Source: a virus
Virus record (IMG/VR): IMGVR_UViG_3300022205_000009
Location: 1 to 29,328 of that record
Direction: 5' to 3' (one strand)
DNA: 29,328 nucleotides
Positions 1-7,225 of this stretch are shown here, in pieces. Each line of letters begins with the position of its first letter. The first letter of the stretch is position 1. Below the pieces are notes generated by a model. That model saw only the letters and a program-made list of their open reading frames with translations, was not told the origin of the DNA and ran no database searches. The translations under genes were made by a program, and so were the position numbers.

Positions 1-477
1 GTCTGGAAAGGGAAGCGCAGATGGGATCCCGAGAAAAACGGCGCCATTGAGACACATATGATTCGCCAGGCTCAAAGCATCATTAATCATGATTTTAATT
101 CTGCATCGGCAAAACATGATGTTTCTATTCAGCCTACCTCCGGGGAAGATATGGATGAGGCAACATTATTAGAATCCTTATTATTACAAGAGGCAATTAA
201 AACAGGAAAAGCATTAAACACTCCTGAAGAAGTCGCTATTGACAACGAAACCTCAATTGAACGAAACGAACTATTCAATAAAGTGATGGAAATTGTTATG
301 GATTCTGGCGATGAAGATCTAATTGCTATCATTGAAGCATTTACTGATCCTGATATTGAAGGATTTAAACCACGACATATTAGCAAAAAACTTGGTGTCG
401 GCATAAGAACATACGAAAATAACCTAAAGAGGCTCGCTCGTTTTGTAAAAAGAAATTTGAGTAGTCATTCTAGGTAA
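1..477 (+). CDS. Sigma-factor-like protein, 5' end outside window
   Basis: The frame is open from base 1 through the ATG at 58 to the stop at 475-477, so this is the 3' part of a longer gene. The residues before the ATG (WKGKRRWDPEKNGAIETHM) continue naturally into RQAQSIINHDF. This resembles the 'RRWDP...hl...i.s.i.n' core of sigma-70-like proteins from phages and plasmids. The C-terminal 35 residues (KPRHISKKLGVGIRTYENNL) look like a helix-turn-helix of the region 4 type. It could redirect host RNA polymerase to phage promoters. The family is inferred from pattern only; a plain HTH regulator is the alternative. The next gene starts 20 bases downstream and is probably co-transcribed. Confidence 0.55.
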   Translation, partial: VWKGKRRWDPEKNGAIETHMIRQAQSIINHDFNSASAKHDVSIQPTSGEDMDEATLLESLLLQEAIKTGKALNTPEEVAIDNETSIERNELFNKVMEIVMDSGDEDLIAIIEAFTDPDIEGFKPRHISKKLGVGIRTYENNLKRLARFVKRNLSSHSR

Positions 478-497
478 AAAATTAAGGAGAGAAAAAA

Positions 498-695
498 ATG
501 AAAGGAAAGAATAACAAAAAATCCACTGATGCCATGGATGAATTAGAAATTGGTTTTCTCTTGGATGAAATTGATAATCTTTCTGAAGAAGAATTGGACA
601 AAATAATTCAGGAGTCAGGAGGGGATATCACCCAAGCAAAAAATATAGGTCTTCGAACATTTAGAGAAATTCAGGAAGAATTTGAAGAGGATTGA
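498..695 (+). CDS. Small acidic protein following the sigma-like gene
   Basis: 65 aa, strongly acidic (runs of E and D, ending EEFEED), with a predicted helical middle (LDEIDNLSEEELDKIIQESG). A strong ribosome binding site, AAGGAG, lies 8 bases before the ATG. No known family is recognised. Its placement directly after a sigma-like gene, its size and its charge would suit a partner or anti-sigma-type protein, but that is inference from context alone. Confidence 0.7.
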   Translation: MKGKNNKKSTDAMDELEIGFLLDEIDNLSEEELDKIIQESGGDITQAKNIGLRTFREIQEEFEED

Positions 696-697
696 CC

Positions 698-793
698 ATG
701 ACCGCCCTACTAATCCCCGCAATCATCGTTATTGTGGTTAATATGCCACGGATACGAAACTATGTTGAGAAGAACCTTAGATACCTTAGATAG
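698..793 (+). CDS. 31-aa single-pass membrane peptide
   Basis: Starts 2 bases after the stop of the preceding gene. It encodes MTALLIPAIIVIVVNMPRIR followed by a basic tail ending NLRYLR. The first 16 residues form one hydrophobic helix, followed by positively charged residues, the usual arrangement of a small inner-membrane peptide with its tail in the cytoplasm. There is no strong ribosome binding site of its own beyond the GAAGAGG at the end of the upstream gene, so coupling is likely. Function unknown. Confidence 0.5.
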   Translation: MTALLIPAIIVIVVNMPRIRNYVEKNLRYLR

Positions 794-803
794 GAGATTT
801 GAA

Positions 804-977
804 ATGAATCACAAGAAAGCACTTGAAATGTTGGTTGAAATTAGGGAGTTCCTCAATACCCCAAAAGAAGATGAGCCTCTTTATCTTGCTGTGCCACTCT
901 TCGCGGCAACAGCTTATATAAATCAGGCCATTGAAGAGGTCAAAGAAATTATCCACCTTGGAGGAGACGACAAATGA
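804..977 (+). CDS. Hypothetical 57-aa protein
   Basis: The start is set by TAGGAG 7 bases upstream. The protein begins MNHKKALEMLVEIREFLNTP and ends IIHLGGDDK. It looks all-helical and soluble. Its stop overlaps the next start (ATGA at 974-977). No family recognised. Confidence 0.6.
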   Translation: MNHKKALEMLVEIREFLNTPKEDEPLYLAVPLFAATAYINQAIEEVKEIIHLGGDDK

Positions 978-1138
978 AACTCACCCTAAAACCCCGTAAG
1001 AACGCTGGCAACATGAGAGAACGAGCCGGATACTTATACTTTCCCAAGTGCGCCCGCCGTCAGTGGAGATGGCTAGAATATGCGGAATGACATCAATACT
1101 ACAATGGCTGGCGATGGGTCAACAAAGGATGGTTATAG
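974..1138 (+). pseudogene. Small Trp/Arg-rich protein interrupted by in-frame TGA
   Basis: ATG at 974 overlaps the previous stop and the frame reads MKLTLKPRKNAGNMRERAGY... to TGA at 1088-1090 (38 aa). The same frame then continues HQYYNGWRWVNKGWL to TAG at 1136-1138, with the same Trp/Tyr/Arg-rich character as the preceding RQWRWLEYAE. The next gene's GTG overlaps that TAG, as expected if 1138 were the original gene end. If TGA were TGG (Trp) the product would be 54 aa. I read this as a nonsense change or sequencing error; the 38-aa product may still be made. Confidence 0.5.
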
Positions 1139-1383
1139 TGAAAAAAATACACGGAATTGACAGCCATGAAGACGCTATAGCATACACAACAAAGTTTATA
1201 GAGGATTGGTCTAGCGAGGAGGGAATGGGAGAAGAAGAAAAATCAATGCTGTGGGTTTTTTCCGTTTGTGCTTATACTATATCTGTGTGTGCAAGGGATG
1301 CCGGAAATTCAACCGAATCAACGGCGGCTGGTTTGTTTCTGTTGCTAAAATCAATCTACCAGCTAGGGAGAGCAAATGAATAA
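1138..1383 (+). CDS. Hypothetical 81-aa protein, GTG start
   Basis: GTG at 1138 overlaps the TAG of the upstream frame and has AAAGGATGG about 6 bases before it. The sequence begins VKKIHGIDSHEDAIAYTTKF. A middle hydrophobic stretch (MLWVFSVCAYTISVCA) is followed by a small-residue region and LFLLLKSIYQLGRANE. An alternative ATG at 1087 overlaps the in-frame TGA of the upstream gene and would add 17 residues. The stop overlaps the next start by 8 bases. Function unknown; possibly membrane-associated. Confidence 0.55.
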   Translation: MKKIHGIDSHEDAIAYTTKFIEDWSSEEGMGEEEKSMLWVFSVCAYTISVCARDAGNSTESTAAGLFLLLKSIYQLGRANE

Positions 1384-1522
1384 ATCCACCTACCTACAAA
1401 TCCGCATTGACCCCGACCTGAAAGAGAAACTAGAGGAACTTGCCAAGGGCGTGAGCATGTCAGAATACGTGAGACAGCTTATTCAGCGGGAAGTTCAGAA
1501 GGAACACGAACGACCGTCATAG
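1376..1522 (+). CDS. Ribbon-helix-helix DNA-binding protein
   Basis: 48 aa starting at an ATG that overlaps the previous gene, with AGGGAG upstream. The N-terminal strand STYLQIRIDPDLKEKLEELA, then GVSMSEYVRQLIQREVQKE, matches the Arc/MetJ/CopG fold: a short beta strand that reads DNA as a dimer, then two helices. It is probably a small transcriptional repressor. As the last gene of the leftmost plus-strand group it overlaps, tail to tail, the 3' end of a minus-strand gene (1479-1649). Confidence 0.75.
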   Translation: MNKSTYLQIRIDPDLKEKLEELAKGVSMSEYVRQLIQREVQKEHERPS

Positions 1523-1649
1523 TCTTACACTTAGACTTCCAACATCTAATCTCAACAACCGCCCCCGGTGGAAGGTGCGCCCTGAATAGTAGGGCATTGC
1601 AGGTTGTGCATCTGTAATCGTAGCGTGCGTGATGGTGTGTTGGTTTCAT
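1479..1649 (-). CDS. Com-like zinc-finger protein
   Basis: 56 aa; the ATG at 1649 overlaps the stop of the upstream gpG-like gene (ATGA). The core RCTTCNALLFRA...VEIRCWKSKCKTM has two cysteine pairs (CxxC and CxxxxC) spaced as in phage Mu Com (RCKNCNKLLFKA...IEIRCPRCK), a zinc-binding protein that in Mu opens translation of the mom mRNA. Small Com-like fingers also occur beside head genes of other Mu-type phages. The last 44 bases lie antisense to the ribbon-helix-helix gene. The motif match is clear; whether it regulates translation here is unknown. Confidence 0.7.
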   Translation of the reverse strand: MKPTHHHARYDYRCTTCNALLFRAHLPPGAVVEIRCWKSKCKTMTVVRVPSELPAE

Positions 1650-2104
1650 TGTTTGTCCAGGAATGCGGCCAGCTCTTGGGCTGCCGTGTTGAATAATGAT
1701 TTGATCTTCTGGTATGCAATGCCGATAACACTATCGAGCTGCCACCAATACGCACCAAAGAATGAGGACTGCGTTCCTCTTGAACCGATCACATAAGGCG
1801 CATAATTCAGATTAGTTCCGTATCTGCCCTCAAAGTTCCCGCCGCCGTACTTGCGGATTTTGAAAATTGTTGGTTGCCCAATGCGCCCGCCGCCCTCAGA
1901 AACGCCCAGTGTTCTGCCAAGCGTCCCTGTTCTCCGGTAATTGCTGGATGATGGGGGAGGTGGATAACCAGGCGTTTTCTCCTGCAACGTGAGGAGTACC
2001 GCCGCCATTGTGGTAGACATGGTCTGCGCCCACCTTACAGGGTACATCTTGAACCGCTGTTGCAGTTCCTCAAGTCCCCTGGTTTCAATTACCTTTGTCA
2101 TCAT
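1646..2104 (-). CDS. Head completion / virion morphogenesis protein (Mu gpG or HK97 gp10 type)
   Basis: 152 aa. N-terminal helical part (LEELQQRFKMYPVRWAQTMS), then YPPPPSSSNYRRTGTLGRTL, then NYAPYVIGSRGTQ and a C-terminal amphipathic helix. The order 'tyrosine-proline loop, RTGTL, NYAPYV' is typical of the HK97 gp10/Mu gpG family that builds the head-to-tail junction. It follows the MuF gene after one small gene, as G follows F in Mu. Start: ATG 2104 or the adjacent ATG 2101, after ACAGGAAAG. The next genes of a Mu head module (protease/scaffold, major capsid) do not follow. Confidence 0.75.
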   Translation of the reverse strand: MMTKVIETRGLEELQQRFKMYPVRWAQTMSTTMAAVLLTLQEKTPGYPPPPSSSNYRRTGTLGRTLGVSEGGGRIGQPTIFKIRKYGGGNFEGRYGTNLNYAPYVIGSRGTQSSFFGAYWWQLDSVIGIAYQKIKSLFNTAAQELAAFLDKQ

Positions 2105-2303
2105 TCTTTCCTGTCATTATCTGCAATTGGTGTTTTGAATACGCTATCGAATCCTCAATCATCAATCCCATAGTTTCTTTTAGCTCATCGTGTATATTGG
2201 CTAGTTCAAGGTTCTGCTGCTCTAATGCTATCTTGCCTAAATCCTTGAGCAGGCCAAAGAACCGCAGAATATACGTATTGCGGGCGTCCGGTGTCCAGGT
2301 CAT
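2085..2303 (-). CDS. Small hypothetical protein in head module
   Basis: 72 aa, between the MuF and gpG-like genes. The ATG at 2303 overlaps the MuF stop (ATGA) and the 3' end overlaps the gpG-like start by 20 bases. Predicted mostly helical (LRFFGLLKDLGKIALEQQNL). No family recognised; the position suggests a minor structural or assembly role. Confidence 0.6.
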   Translation of the reverse strand: MTWTPDARNTYILRFFGLLKDLGKIALEQQNLELANIHDELKETMGLMIEDSIAYSKHQLQIMTGKNDDKGN

Positions 2304-3013
2304 TTCAGTATTCCTTTCAGCACGTTCTCAAACATTACTTCGCTGACAATGGGGGATTCATAACAACGGCAGTTTACGTGCCTCGGAGGTCTGGCCGTTG
2401 TTATCCCATTATGCTTCACAAGCGTGTTCGCGGCTCTTATCGCCGCCTCCTGGCTGTACCTGCTCCCCAAGAAGTTGCGCATCTGCGGGCTATCTGCAAT
2501 CGTGCTAGATGTAAGCGTGAAACCACCATCCAATGAGGTCACCATGCCATCCAGAGGGCCACAGAGCGGACATACAAGCTCATCCCTGGCCGTTCTCCAC
2601 TGCTTGCCGCTTACAACGCCTGACGCATTCCACATCAACTCATTACCCAGCGCAAACATCCTGGTCACCTCGGTTATGGCAATTGCGCTCACACGCCACG
2701 GGGGGAACACTACCAGCAACTGCGTCTTCAGTGATTCCAGCGTAGCCCCAGACTGCGACCAATCAGCGATAATGCCTAATGCCCGCTTTCTGGTAGTCTC
2801 GTTGATTCCAGGTACTGTCTTGAGCCTGTACGCACGCAAGGCGGCAACTACGGAATCGTTGAACCGGTTCTGGTTGACCAACTGCACAACCTGCGGGTGG
2901 AGCAACTCAAGCCCGCCCTGCCCACCTGCTAAAATAGCGGCAAGGACTAGCTCATCTACATCCTCCCACAAATAGGTATTCTCTTTGTCCCAGAAGTCAG
3001 CGGGAAGGGTCAT
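2300..3013 (-). CDS. Minor head protein, Mu gpF type (phage head morphogenesis)
   Basis: 237 aa. After a helical N-terminal half come the family's hallmarks: ITEVTRMFALGNELMWNASG, then KQWRTARDELVCPLCGPLDG, and near the C-terminus PPRHVNCRCYE. The CPLC and HVNCRC cysteines/histidine are the conserved metal-site-like residues of Mu F/SPP1 gp7 minor head proteins, which sit inside the head near the portal. The start at 3013 is chosen because it overlaps the upstream gene by 17 bases and begins MTLPADFWDKENTYLWEDV; the open frame extends upstream to 3160 only by reading through the neighbouring gene. Confidence 0.88.
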   Translation of the reverse strand: MTLPADFWDKENTYLWEDVDELVLAAILAGGQGGLELLHPQVVQLVNQNRFNDSVVAALRAYRLKTVPGINETTRKRALGIIADWSQSGATLESLKTQLLVVFPPWRVSAIAITEVTRMFALGNELMWNASGVVSGKQWRTARDELVCPLCGPLDGMVTSLDGGFTLTSSTIADSPQMRNFLGSRYSQEAAIRAANTLVKHNGITTARPPRHVNCRCYESPIVSEVMFENVLKGILK

Positions 3014-3257
3014 GCAGTGTCGCTCCTTCCATAAGGTCAATAAACAAATCAGCGTCATCGGGATGGATGATGTACTGGGCATCATCAAGGCTTCTAAAAT
3101 ACGGCCGCTTTTCATCCCATGGAACATTCCAATTATCATCACCGACAGCCGCAATAGCAAGGGGGTTTAGCGTGTCGTATTCAGGAGACCCCGAATCATG
3201 GTATTCTCTAGCGTCATATGCCAGCTTATGCCGTATAGGCCAGAATATCTTATCCAT
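2997..3257 (-). CDS. Hypothetical 86-aa protein between portal and MuF
   Basis: Begins MDKIFWPIRHKLAYDAREYH and is rich in aromatic and acidic residues (YFRSLDDAQYIIHPDDADLF). It overlaps the portal stop by 8 bases and the MuF start by 17, so it is translated as part of the head operon. No recognised family. The composition suits a small soluble virion or chaperone-like protein, but this is not shown. Confidence 0.6.
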   Translation of the reverse strand: MDKIFWPIRHKLAYDAREYHDSGSPEYDTLNPLAIAAVGDDNWNVPWDEKRPYFRSLDDAQYIIHPDDADLFIDLMEGATLHDPSR

Positions 3258-4647
3258 TGTCTACACCTTTCACTATTCGCTTCTTCTGCCCCGCCCAGAA
3301 GTCACCGATCTTCTTGCGCCATGTGCGCTCATGCTGCCTGCGCTTGCGGTCATCCTTAGCCGTGAATAAATCAGCCTTCATGTCATCTTCTTCTTCGGGG
3401 TTATTGAACGGCATGTTCGCCATCTTCTGTTCAAGTTCCTGTTTCTCTTTCTCCTGCGCCTCTTCGATCTGCTCGATGGTTCTTTCCGGCGCACCCAACA
3501 TGCTTCTTATCCATATTTCATCCTCAGGCGTAAGCACAATCAATCCGGCCTGTGCGTAGGACAAGAACGATTTCAGCAGCATGTCAGCGTTCACATCCCC
3601 AGCAGCGGTATGTTCAATGCGTATTCCGTCCGGGTCTAATCCGTTCAACACTAACAGCCTGGGGATTGCAAATTTACTGAAGGTGTCTGCTAGTATCCTT
3701 GCGAACCCGTTGACGGCCATATTGAAGAAGTCCGTTTGATCCCCAGATAAAGCCAGTGACCCAACCCCATCCATGCCAAGCATCAAGAACTGCCCCAGCA
3801 CGGTCATAAGAATATCTTTCTTGTAACGATTGATTATTTCGTTGGTATCGAACATTCTCGACCCGCCAGTAGACAACAGGGATAATTCCCATCCATCCGG
3901 CAATACTACGCCCGCCTGCTCATCATTGCGGATATTGCGTACCATCTTGGCGGCCTTGGAAGAATCGCTGTTCGCCCCGGTTGTGCTTGCGCCAGCGGGT
4001 AATTTTATCACGGGAAGCCCGGCAAGGTCTCTTTCAATGCCAACGGCCTCAATCTGCTGGATATTCTTCAGGAAGTAGTAGGAGATGTAACTCGGCCTTA
4101 GAATAGACCGCCCCTCCGGGTTATTCGCCTCCACCCGTGTTCTGTACAGTATCATCTTGTCAATCGGGATTATGGCACGCTCACCAAGTTTTGTTTGTTG
4201 CTCAAATCCCTCGATGCCGCCAGTCTTATCCATCAACCAGCGGTATACTGTATCCTGTTTCCGAAAGCCGAATTTCTTCCATAGGATTTTAGATCCCACC
4301 CTCTCGTAGACCGTCTCGAATATCGAGTATCCGAAGGGCAGCATGGTCAACGCCTCGGATATGTGGTCATCCAGGCTTTTGGTCATGTTCGCTAGGCTTT
4401 CCTCAATCAACTCTACACGGGGGTCATCTTCTGTATCACTTACGATTTGCCAATCCACCGATCTAACCGATTGCTCAATAGCCATAAGCAAAGCGGCCAC
4501 GGTGGGATTGTTCATCCGCATTTCGTTGTACTTCTCATACCCCCGGCTGCCTCTAAGCTCTCTTAGAAAGTCCTCTTGTATGATACCGGAATGCTGTAAT
4601 AGCCCGGTTGCGCCCAATTCTTCATTGGGGTTATATTGTTCTGTCAT
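3250..4647 (-). CDS. Portal protein (DUF935 / Mu gp29-like)
   Basis: 465 aa. It has the expected N-terminal region (NNPTVAALLMAIEQSVRSVDW), the conserved EALTMLPFGYSIFETVYE segment, NPEGRSILRPSYISYYFLKN and then AVGIERDLAGLPVIKLPAG, all typical of the DUF935 portal of Mu-like phages. The portal is the dodecameric ring at one head vertex through which DNA is packaged. The C-terminal tail is charged (EEAQEKEKQELEQ). It lies between terminase and MuF genes, the normal order. Confidence 0.9.
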   Translation of the reverse strand: MTEQYNPNEELGATGLLQHSGIIQEDFLRELRGSRGYEKYNEMRMNNPTVAALLMAIEQSVRSVDWQIVSDTEDDPRVELIEESLANMTKSLDDHISEALTMLPFGYSIFETVYERVGSKILWKKFGFRKQDTVYRWLMDKTGGIEGFEQQTKLGERAIIPIDKMILYRTRVEANNPEGRSILRPSYISYYFLKNIQQIEAVGIERDLAGLPVIKLPAGASTTGANSDSSKAAKMVRNIRNDEQAGVVLPDGWELSLLSTGGSRMFDTNEIINRYKKDILMTVLGQFLMLGMDGVGSLALSGDQTDFFNMAVNGFARILADTFSKFAIPRLLVLNGLDPDGIRIEHTAAGDVNADMLLKSFLSYAQAGLIVLTPEDEIWIRSMLGAPERTIEQIEEAQEKEKQELEQKMANMPFNNPEEEDDMKADLFTAKDDRKRRQHERTWRKKIGDFWAGQKKRIVKGVDNG

Positions 4648-4650
4648 GTG

Positions 4651-4944
4651 TTATTCCTCATTTAGTATAAATGAACCATCTCTCATGCTCGGTGGTCTTA
4701 TCTCAAGATTATGCAACAAGCGTGTTCCATCTTCCCCTAAAACGACCTTGCTCGGCATAGATGTCTTATTCCTCTGCTCTAACGCATGTATGCGCTGTTT
4801 CATTTGCCATATCTCATCTGCGTGTTTTCGTTTCACGCACAAAATGCAATTATCATCATGCTTATTATCATGATACCAAACATGGTACTTCACTGATATA
4901 TCTAATGCCCCCTCAAACCAAATAGCTTCGTTTTGCGGTCTCAT
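4651..4944 (-). CDS. Hypothetical 97-aa protein with CxxC-type motif
   Basis: Between large terminase and portal; its ATG overlaps the terminase stop (TAATG). It contains HDNKHDDNCILCVKRKH, a His-rich stretch with one CxxC pair that may bind zinc, followed by a short coiled-coil-like helix (EIWQMKQRIHALEQRN). Function unknown. Confidence 0.6.
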   Translation of the reverse strand: MRPQNEAIWFEGALDISVKYHVWYHDNKHDDNCILCVKRKHADEIWQMKQRIHALEQRNKTSMPSKVVLGEDGTRLLHNLEIRPPSMRDGSFILNEE

Positions 4945-6236
4945 TAGTACCTTCCTCTAAACTTACTCTGCCCGTCCTCAACACCATCTTCTAGCCACTT
5001 GCTTTCCGTTACGGGTTGATCATCGGGTAATCGTGTTGCATTGCCAGCAGCCCACACCATCAAGGCTCTAGCAATCACCGTGTCATCATGCAGTCCTTGC
5101 GGCGCATTGTACTGGCTTCTGCCCGTGGTGGGGCTTATCTTGCGCTCGTATGCTTCCAGTTCGGCAGTCCACACAGGATCACTCTGGAACTGCCACTCGC
5201 CCCGCTCAAAGGCAAGGGCAAGGTTCTCAATCAGCTGTGGTTTAGATGATGCCGTTGTCATAAATCCAGGCTTATCATCCGGCCCACGCATTACCGGGAT
5301 GTTCTCAATTAATAGTTGCTCTATGATAGGTTCTCCCATGCTATTACGCTCTGGCAGTACGCCGCTGGCCAAATACTTATCCACAAGCACTTTTAGCCTG
5401 CCACGCTGAAACGAGTAATCAATCTTGTTGAACCTATCAATCGATATCTCTTCCTTGCAATCCGCACACCCAACGCTTATACTGGTAAAGTCCCCTTGCT
5501 TGCCCCAGTCAACACCCACGACTTTTCTGTGGCCGCCGTGGGTTGCATCTGACGGGTTCATGCACGCCTTTATATTTCTAAATACTGTCCCCTCGCCCTC
5601 CAGGAATTCAGCCAGTATCTCCTGCCTATAAGCATCCTCTGACATGTCGGCGGTTATTTCTTCCAACGCCTCTTTGCTCAAATGCGGATTATCGTGGCTG
5701 GTGAACTTCCACCCCTCCCATCTCCCGCCGTGTAATGATTTCTGGTAGGCCGTGAAAAAGTGATTCCTACGCAGGGGAGTTCCAATAAACACCGCATCAC
5801 CATTAGTATCAAGCATCATGGGCGCCCCCACCTTATCCCATGCGTCCGGGTTCATCATCTGGTATTCATCCAGTATAAGATAATCAGCATAATCACCGCG
5901 CAGGGTGTCCGCATTGTGCGCCGTCTTGCAGCGTATTCTGCCCTTGTTCGGGAGTATGAGCAGTCTCTTTGTCTCATGCTTGTATACTATCTTCTGCGCT
6001 ATGGGTTCTGCTAAATACGAAATAACGGCATCCCAAAATGCCGCCGTCTGTTCTGCTGTGGGGGCTGCCTCTAATACGCGCCTACCTTCCATCGCCTTAT
6101 ACACAGCATCCATTGCAACGCCCGTGGTCTTGCCTCCCCTGCGGCCCGCCACGATAACCTTACGCTTTGCTGTGCTATCGAGGAATGCCTGCTGTTTCTC
6201 ATGCGCCCTCGGTATCTTTATCTGGAATGTCGTCAT
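4944..6236 (-). CDS. Terminase large subunit
   Basis: 430 aa DNA-packaging motor. Walker A VAGRRGGKTT lies at about residues 29-38 and Walker B YLILDEYQMM at about 119-128, followed by the coupling region FIGTPLRRNHFF. The C-terminal RNase H-like nuclease domain begins VVGVDWGKQGDFTSIS, with its first acidic residue in VDW. Length is normal for the family. It overlaps the small terminase gene upstream by 38 bases. It acts at the portal, using ATP to pump DNA and cutting at the end of packaging. Confidence 0.93.
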   Translation of the reverse strand: MTTFQIKIPRAHEKQQAFLDSTAKRKVIVAGRRGGKTTGVAMDAVYKAMEGRRVLEAAPTAEQTAAFWDAVISYLAEPIAQKIVYKHETKRLLILPNKGRIRCKTAHNADTLRGDYADYLILDEYQMMNPDAWDKVGAPMMLDTNGDAVFIGTPLRRNHFFTAYQKSLHGGRWEGWKFTSHDNPHLSKEALEEITADMSEDAYRQEILAEFLEGEGTVFRNIKACMNPSDATHGGHRKVVGVDWGKQGDFTSISVGCADCKEEISIDRFNKIDYSFQRGRLKVLVDKYLASGVLPERNSMGEPIIEQLLIENIPVMRGPDDKPGFMTTASSKPQLIENLALAFERGEWQFQSDPVWTAELEAYERKISPTTGRSQYNAPQGLHDDTVIARALMVWAAGNATRLPDDQPVTESKWLEDGVEDGQSKFRGRY

Positions 6237-6615
6237 GCACTACCTTGAATATGATTTCGCCGTCCATCGCCACTTCTTTTGGCGCATCCAGTCCCAAGTA
6301 CTTGGCGCGCCTGTCCATTATCCTCAGGCATCTGTCTACCGCTCCCTGGCTGCCCTTTACCGCTTGCTGGTACATTGCGAAGAATAGTTTATCTAGCCTC
6401 TGCAATTCTATGGAGCGTACATGCTCAGCGTTCTCCTGTGATTTCTCAGCAAGGTCACCCAGCACTTTCATGACCATCTTGTGTGCCGCCTGCGGGGTAA
6501 CGCCAAGATTATCAGCTATTGATTGATAGGTTGCGCCCGCCTTGCGTAGCTCAATTGCCTTTTCTCGGCGTTCTACTGCGGTAATTTTACGGTTGCTAGT
6601 CTTGGATTCGGTCAT
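6199..6615 (-). CDS. Terminase small subunit (HTH)
   Basis: 138 aa, immediately before the large terminase. The N-terminal HTH reads AIELRKAGATYQSIADNLGV followed by TPQAAHKMV, as in DNA-recognising small terminases. A helical oligomerisation region follows (IELQRLDKLFFAMYQQAVKG...RIMDRRAKYLGLDAP). The ending RRAKYLGLDAP is frequent in phage small terminases and related HTH proteins. Confidence 0.8.
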   Translation of the reverse strand: MTESKTSNRKITAVERREKAIELRKAGATYQSIADNLGVTPQAAHKMVMKVLGDLAEKSQENAEHVRSIELQRLDKLFFAMYQQAVKGSQGAVDRCLRIMDRRAKYLGLDAPKEVAMDGEIIFKVVHDDIPDKDTEGA

Positions 6616-6626
6616 TTATCAACCTG

Positions 6627-6926
6627 CTATTGCTCAACCAATTCCGGCATTTTCCCGGTCATCTCGTGCCAGCGCTCCAGTGTGACAGCCACGTATTTTG
6701 GTTCAATCTCTACCCCGTAGCATTTGCGAAATAGCTTCTCGCAGGCAATCAGGGTATTGGTTCTGGCGTTTACAATCACATCTTGAACCCAGCCGACCTC
6801 ATCCAGCACACCCAACAGGGCATCTTGCTGGTTCTTGGGATGGATGCGGAAGTTTAGCGGGTTAGCCAATATCTGCTCAGGGTCAATTTCGCCCACGCCA
6901 ATGATTCTGTTTCGCCACTCAGTCAT
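6627..6926 (-). pseudogene. ParB-like / DNA methyltransferase remnant (internal in-frame deletion)
   Basis: 99 aa made of two recognisable ends. Residues 1-57 (VGEIDPEQILANPLNFRIHP...LLGVLDEVGWVQDVIVN) match the start of a ParB/Srx-like domain. Residues from about 60 (NTLIACEKLFRKCYGVEIEP then KYVAVTLERWHEMTGK) match the extreme C-terminus of a DNA N4/N6 methylase. Between them the rest of ParB and the catalytic domain (DPPY/NPPY motif, AdoMet site) are missing, although ParB-methylase proteins of phages are usually about 400 aa. The join keeps the frame, so a short protein may still be made, but it cannot methylate. Start has AAAGGTG upstream. Confidence 0.72.
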
Positions 6927-6961
6927 ACTACACCTTTACTATTTCTGCGGGGAATTTGATT

Positions 6962-7225
6962 TCAGGCAATGGGCGCACCGCAATCTGTACACTTTGTCTT
7001 TGGTTGCTGCCAGTTGCCACAATATGAGCAGGGGATCTTGCTGGCAAGGCCGAATTCAATAGAACCAACACACTCGCTCAATATGCCGGGCAATTTGGGT
7101 GCGGCCTGGAATTCCCCGGTTGTCAAGTCTATGCTTCCGCTACCAGACAACAATCGACCGCCAGTGCTAAATCCAAACTGTAACGCATCATCACAAAGTG
7201 TCACCATCTGGTAATCATTGCTCAT
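6962..7225 (-). CDS. Small zinc-ribbon protein
   Basis: 87 aa. The start at 7225 (MSNDYQMVTLCDDALQFGF) directly follows the palindrome at 7232-7247, whose GGGAGA arm is the ribosome binding site. The C-terminus ends CSYCGNWQQPKTKCTDCGAP, a two-pair CxxC zinc ribbon. The longer open frame to 7315 would read through the palindrome and is rejected. It is near the start of the transcript that carries the terminase genes. Function unknown. Confidence 0.65.
   Translation of the reverse strand: MSNDYQMVTLCDDALQFGFSTGGRLLSGSGSIDLTTGEFQAAPKLPGILSECVGSIEFGLASKIPCSYCGNWQQPKTKCTDCGAPIA

Noticed and set aside
974-1138. Genome-wide recoding of TGA as Trp
   Set aside because: Many genes here end at TGA overlapping the next start, and the large conserved proteins have no internal TGA.
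1646-6600. Long plus-strand open frames across the packaging genes
   Set aside because: They are mirror frames of well-supported minus-strand genes, rich in Ser/Arg/Leu and lacking binding sites.
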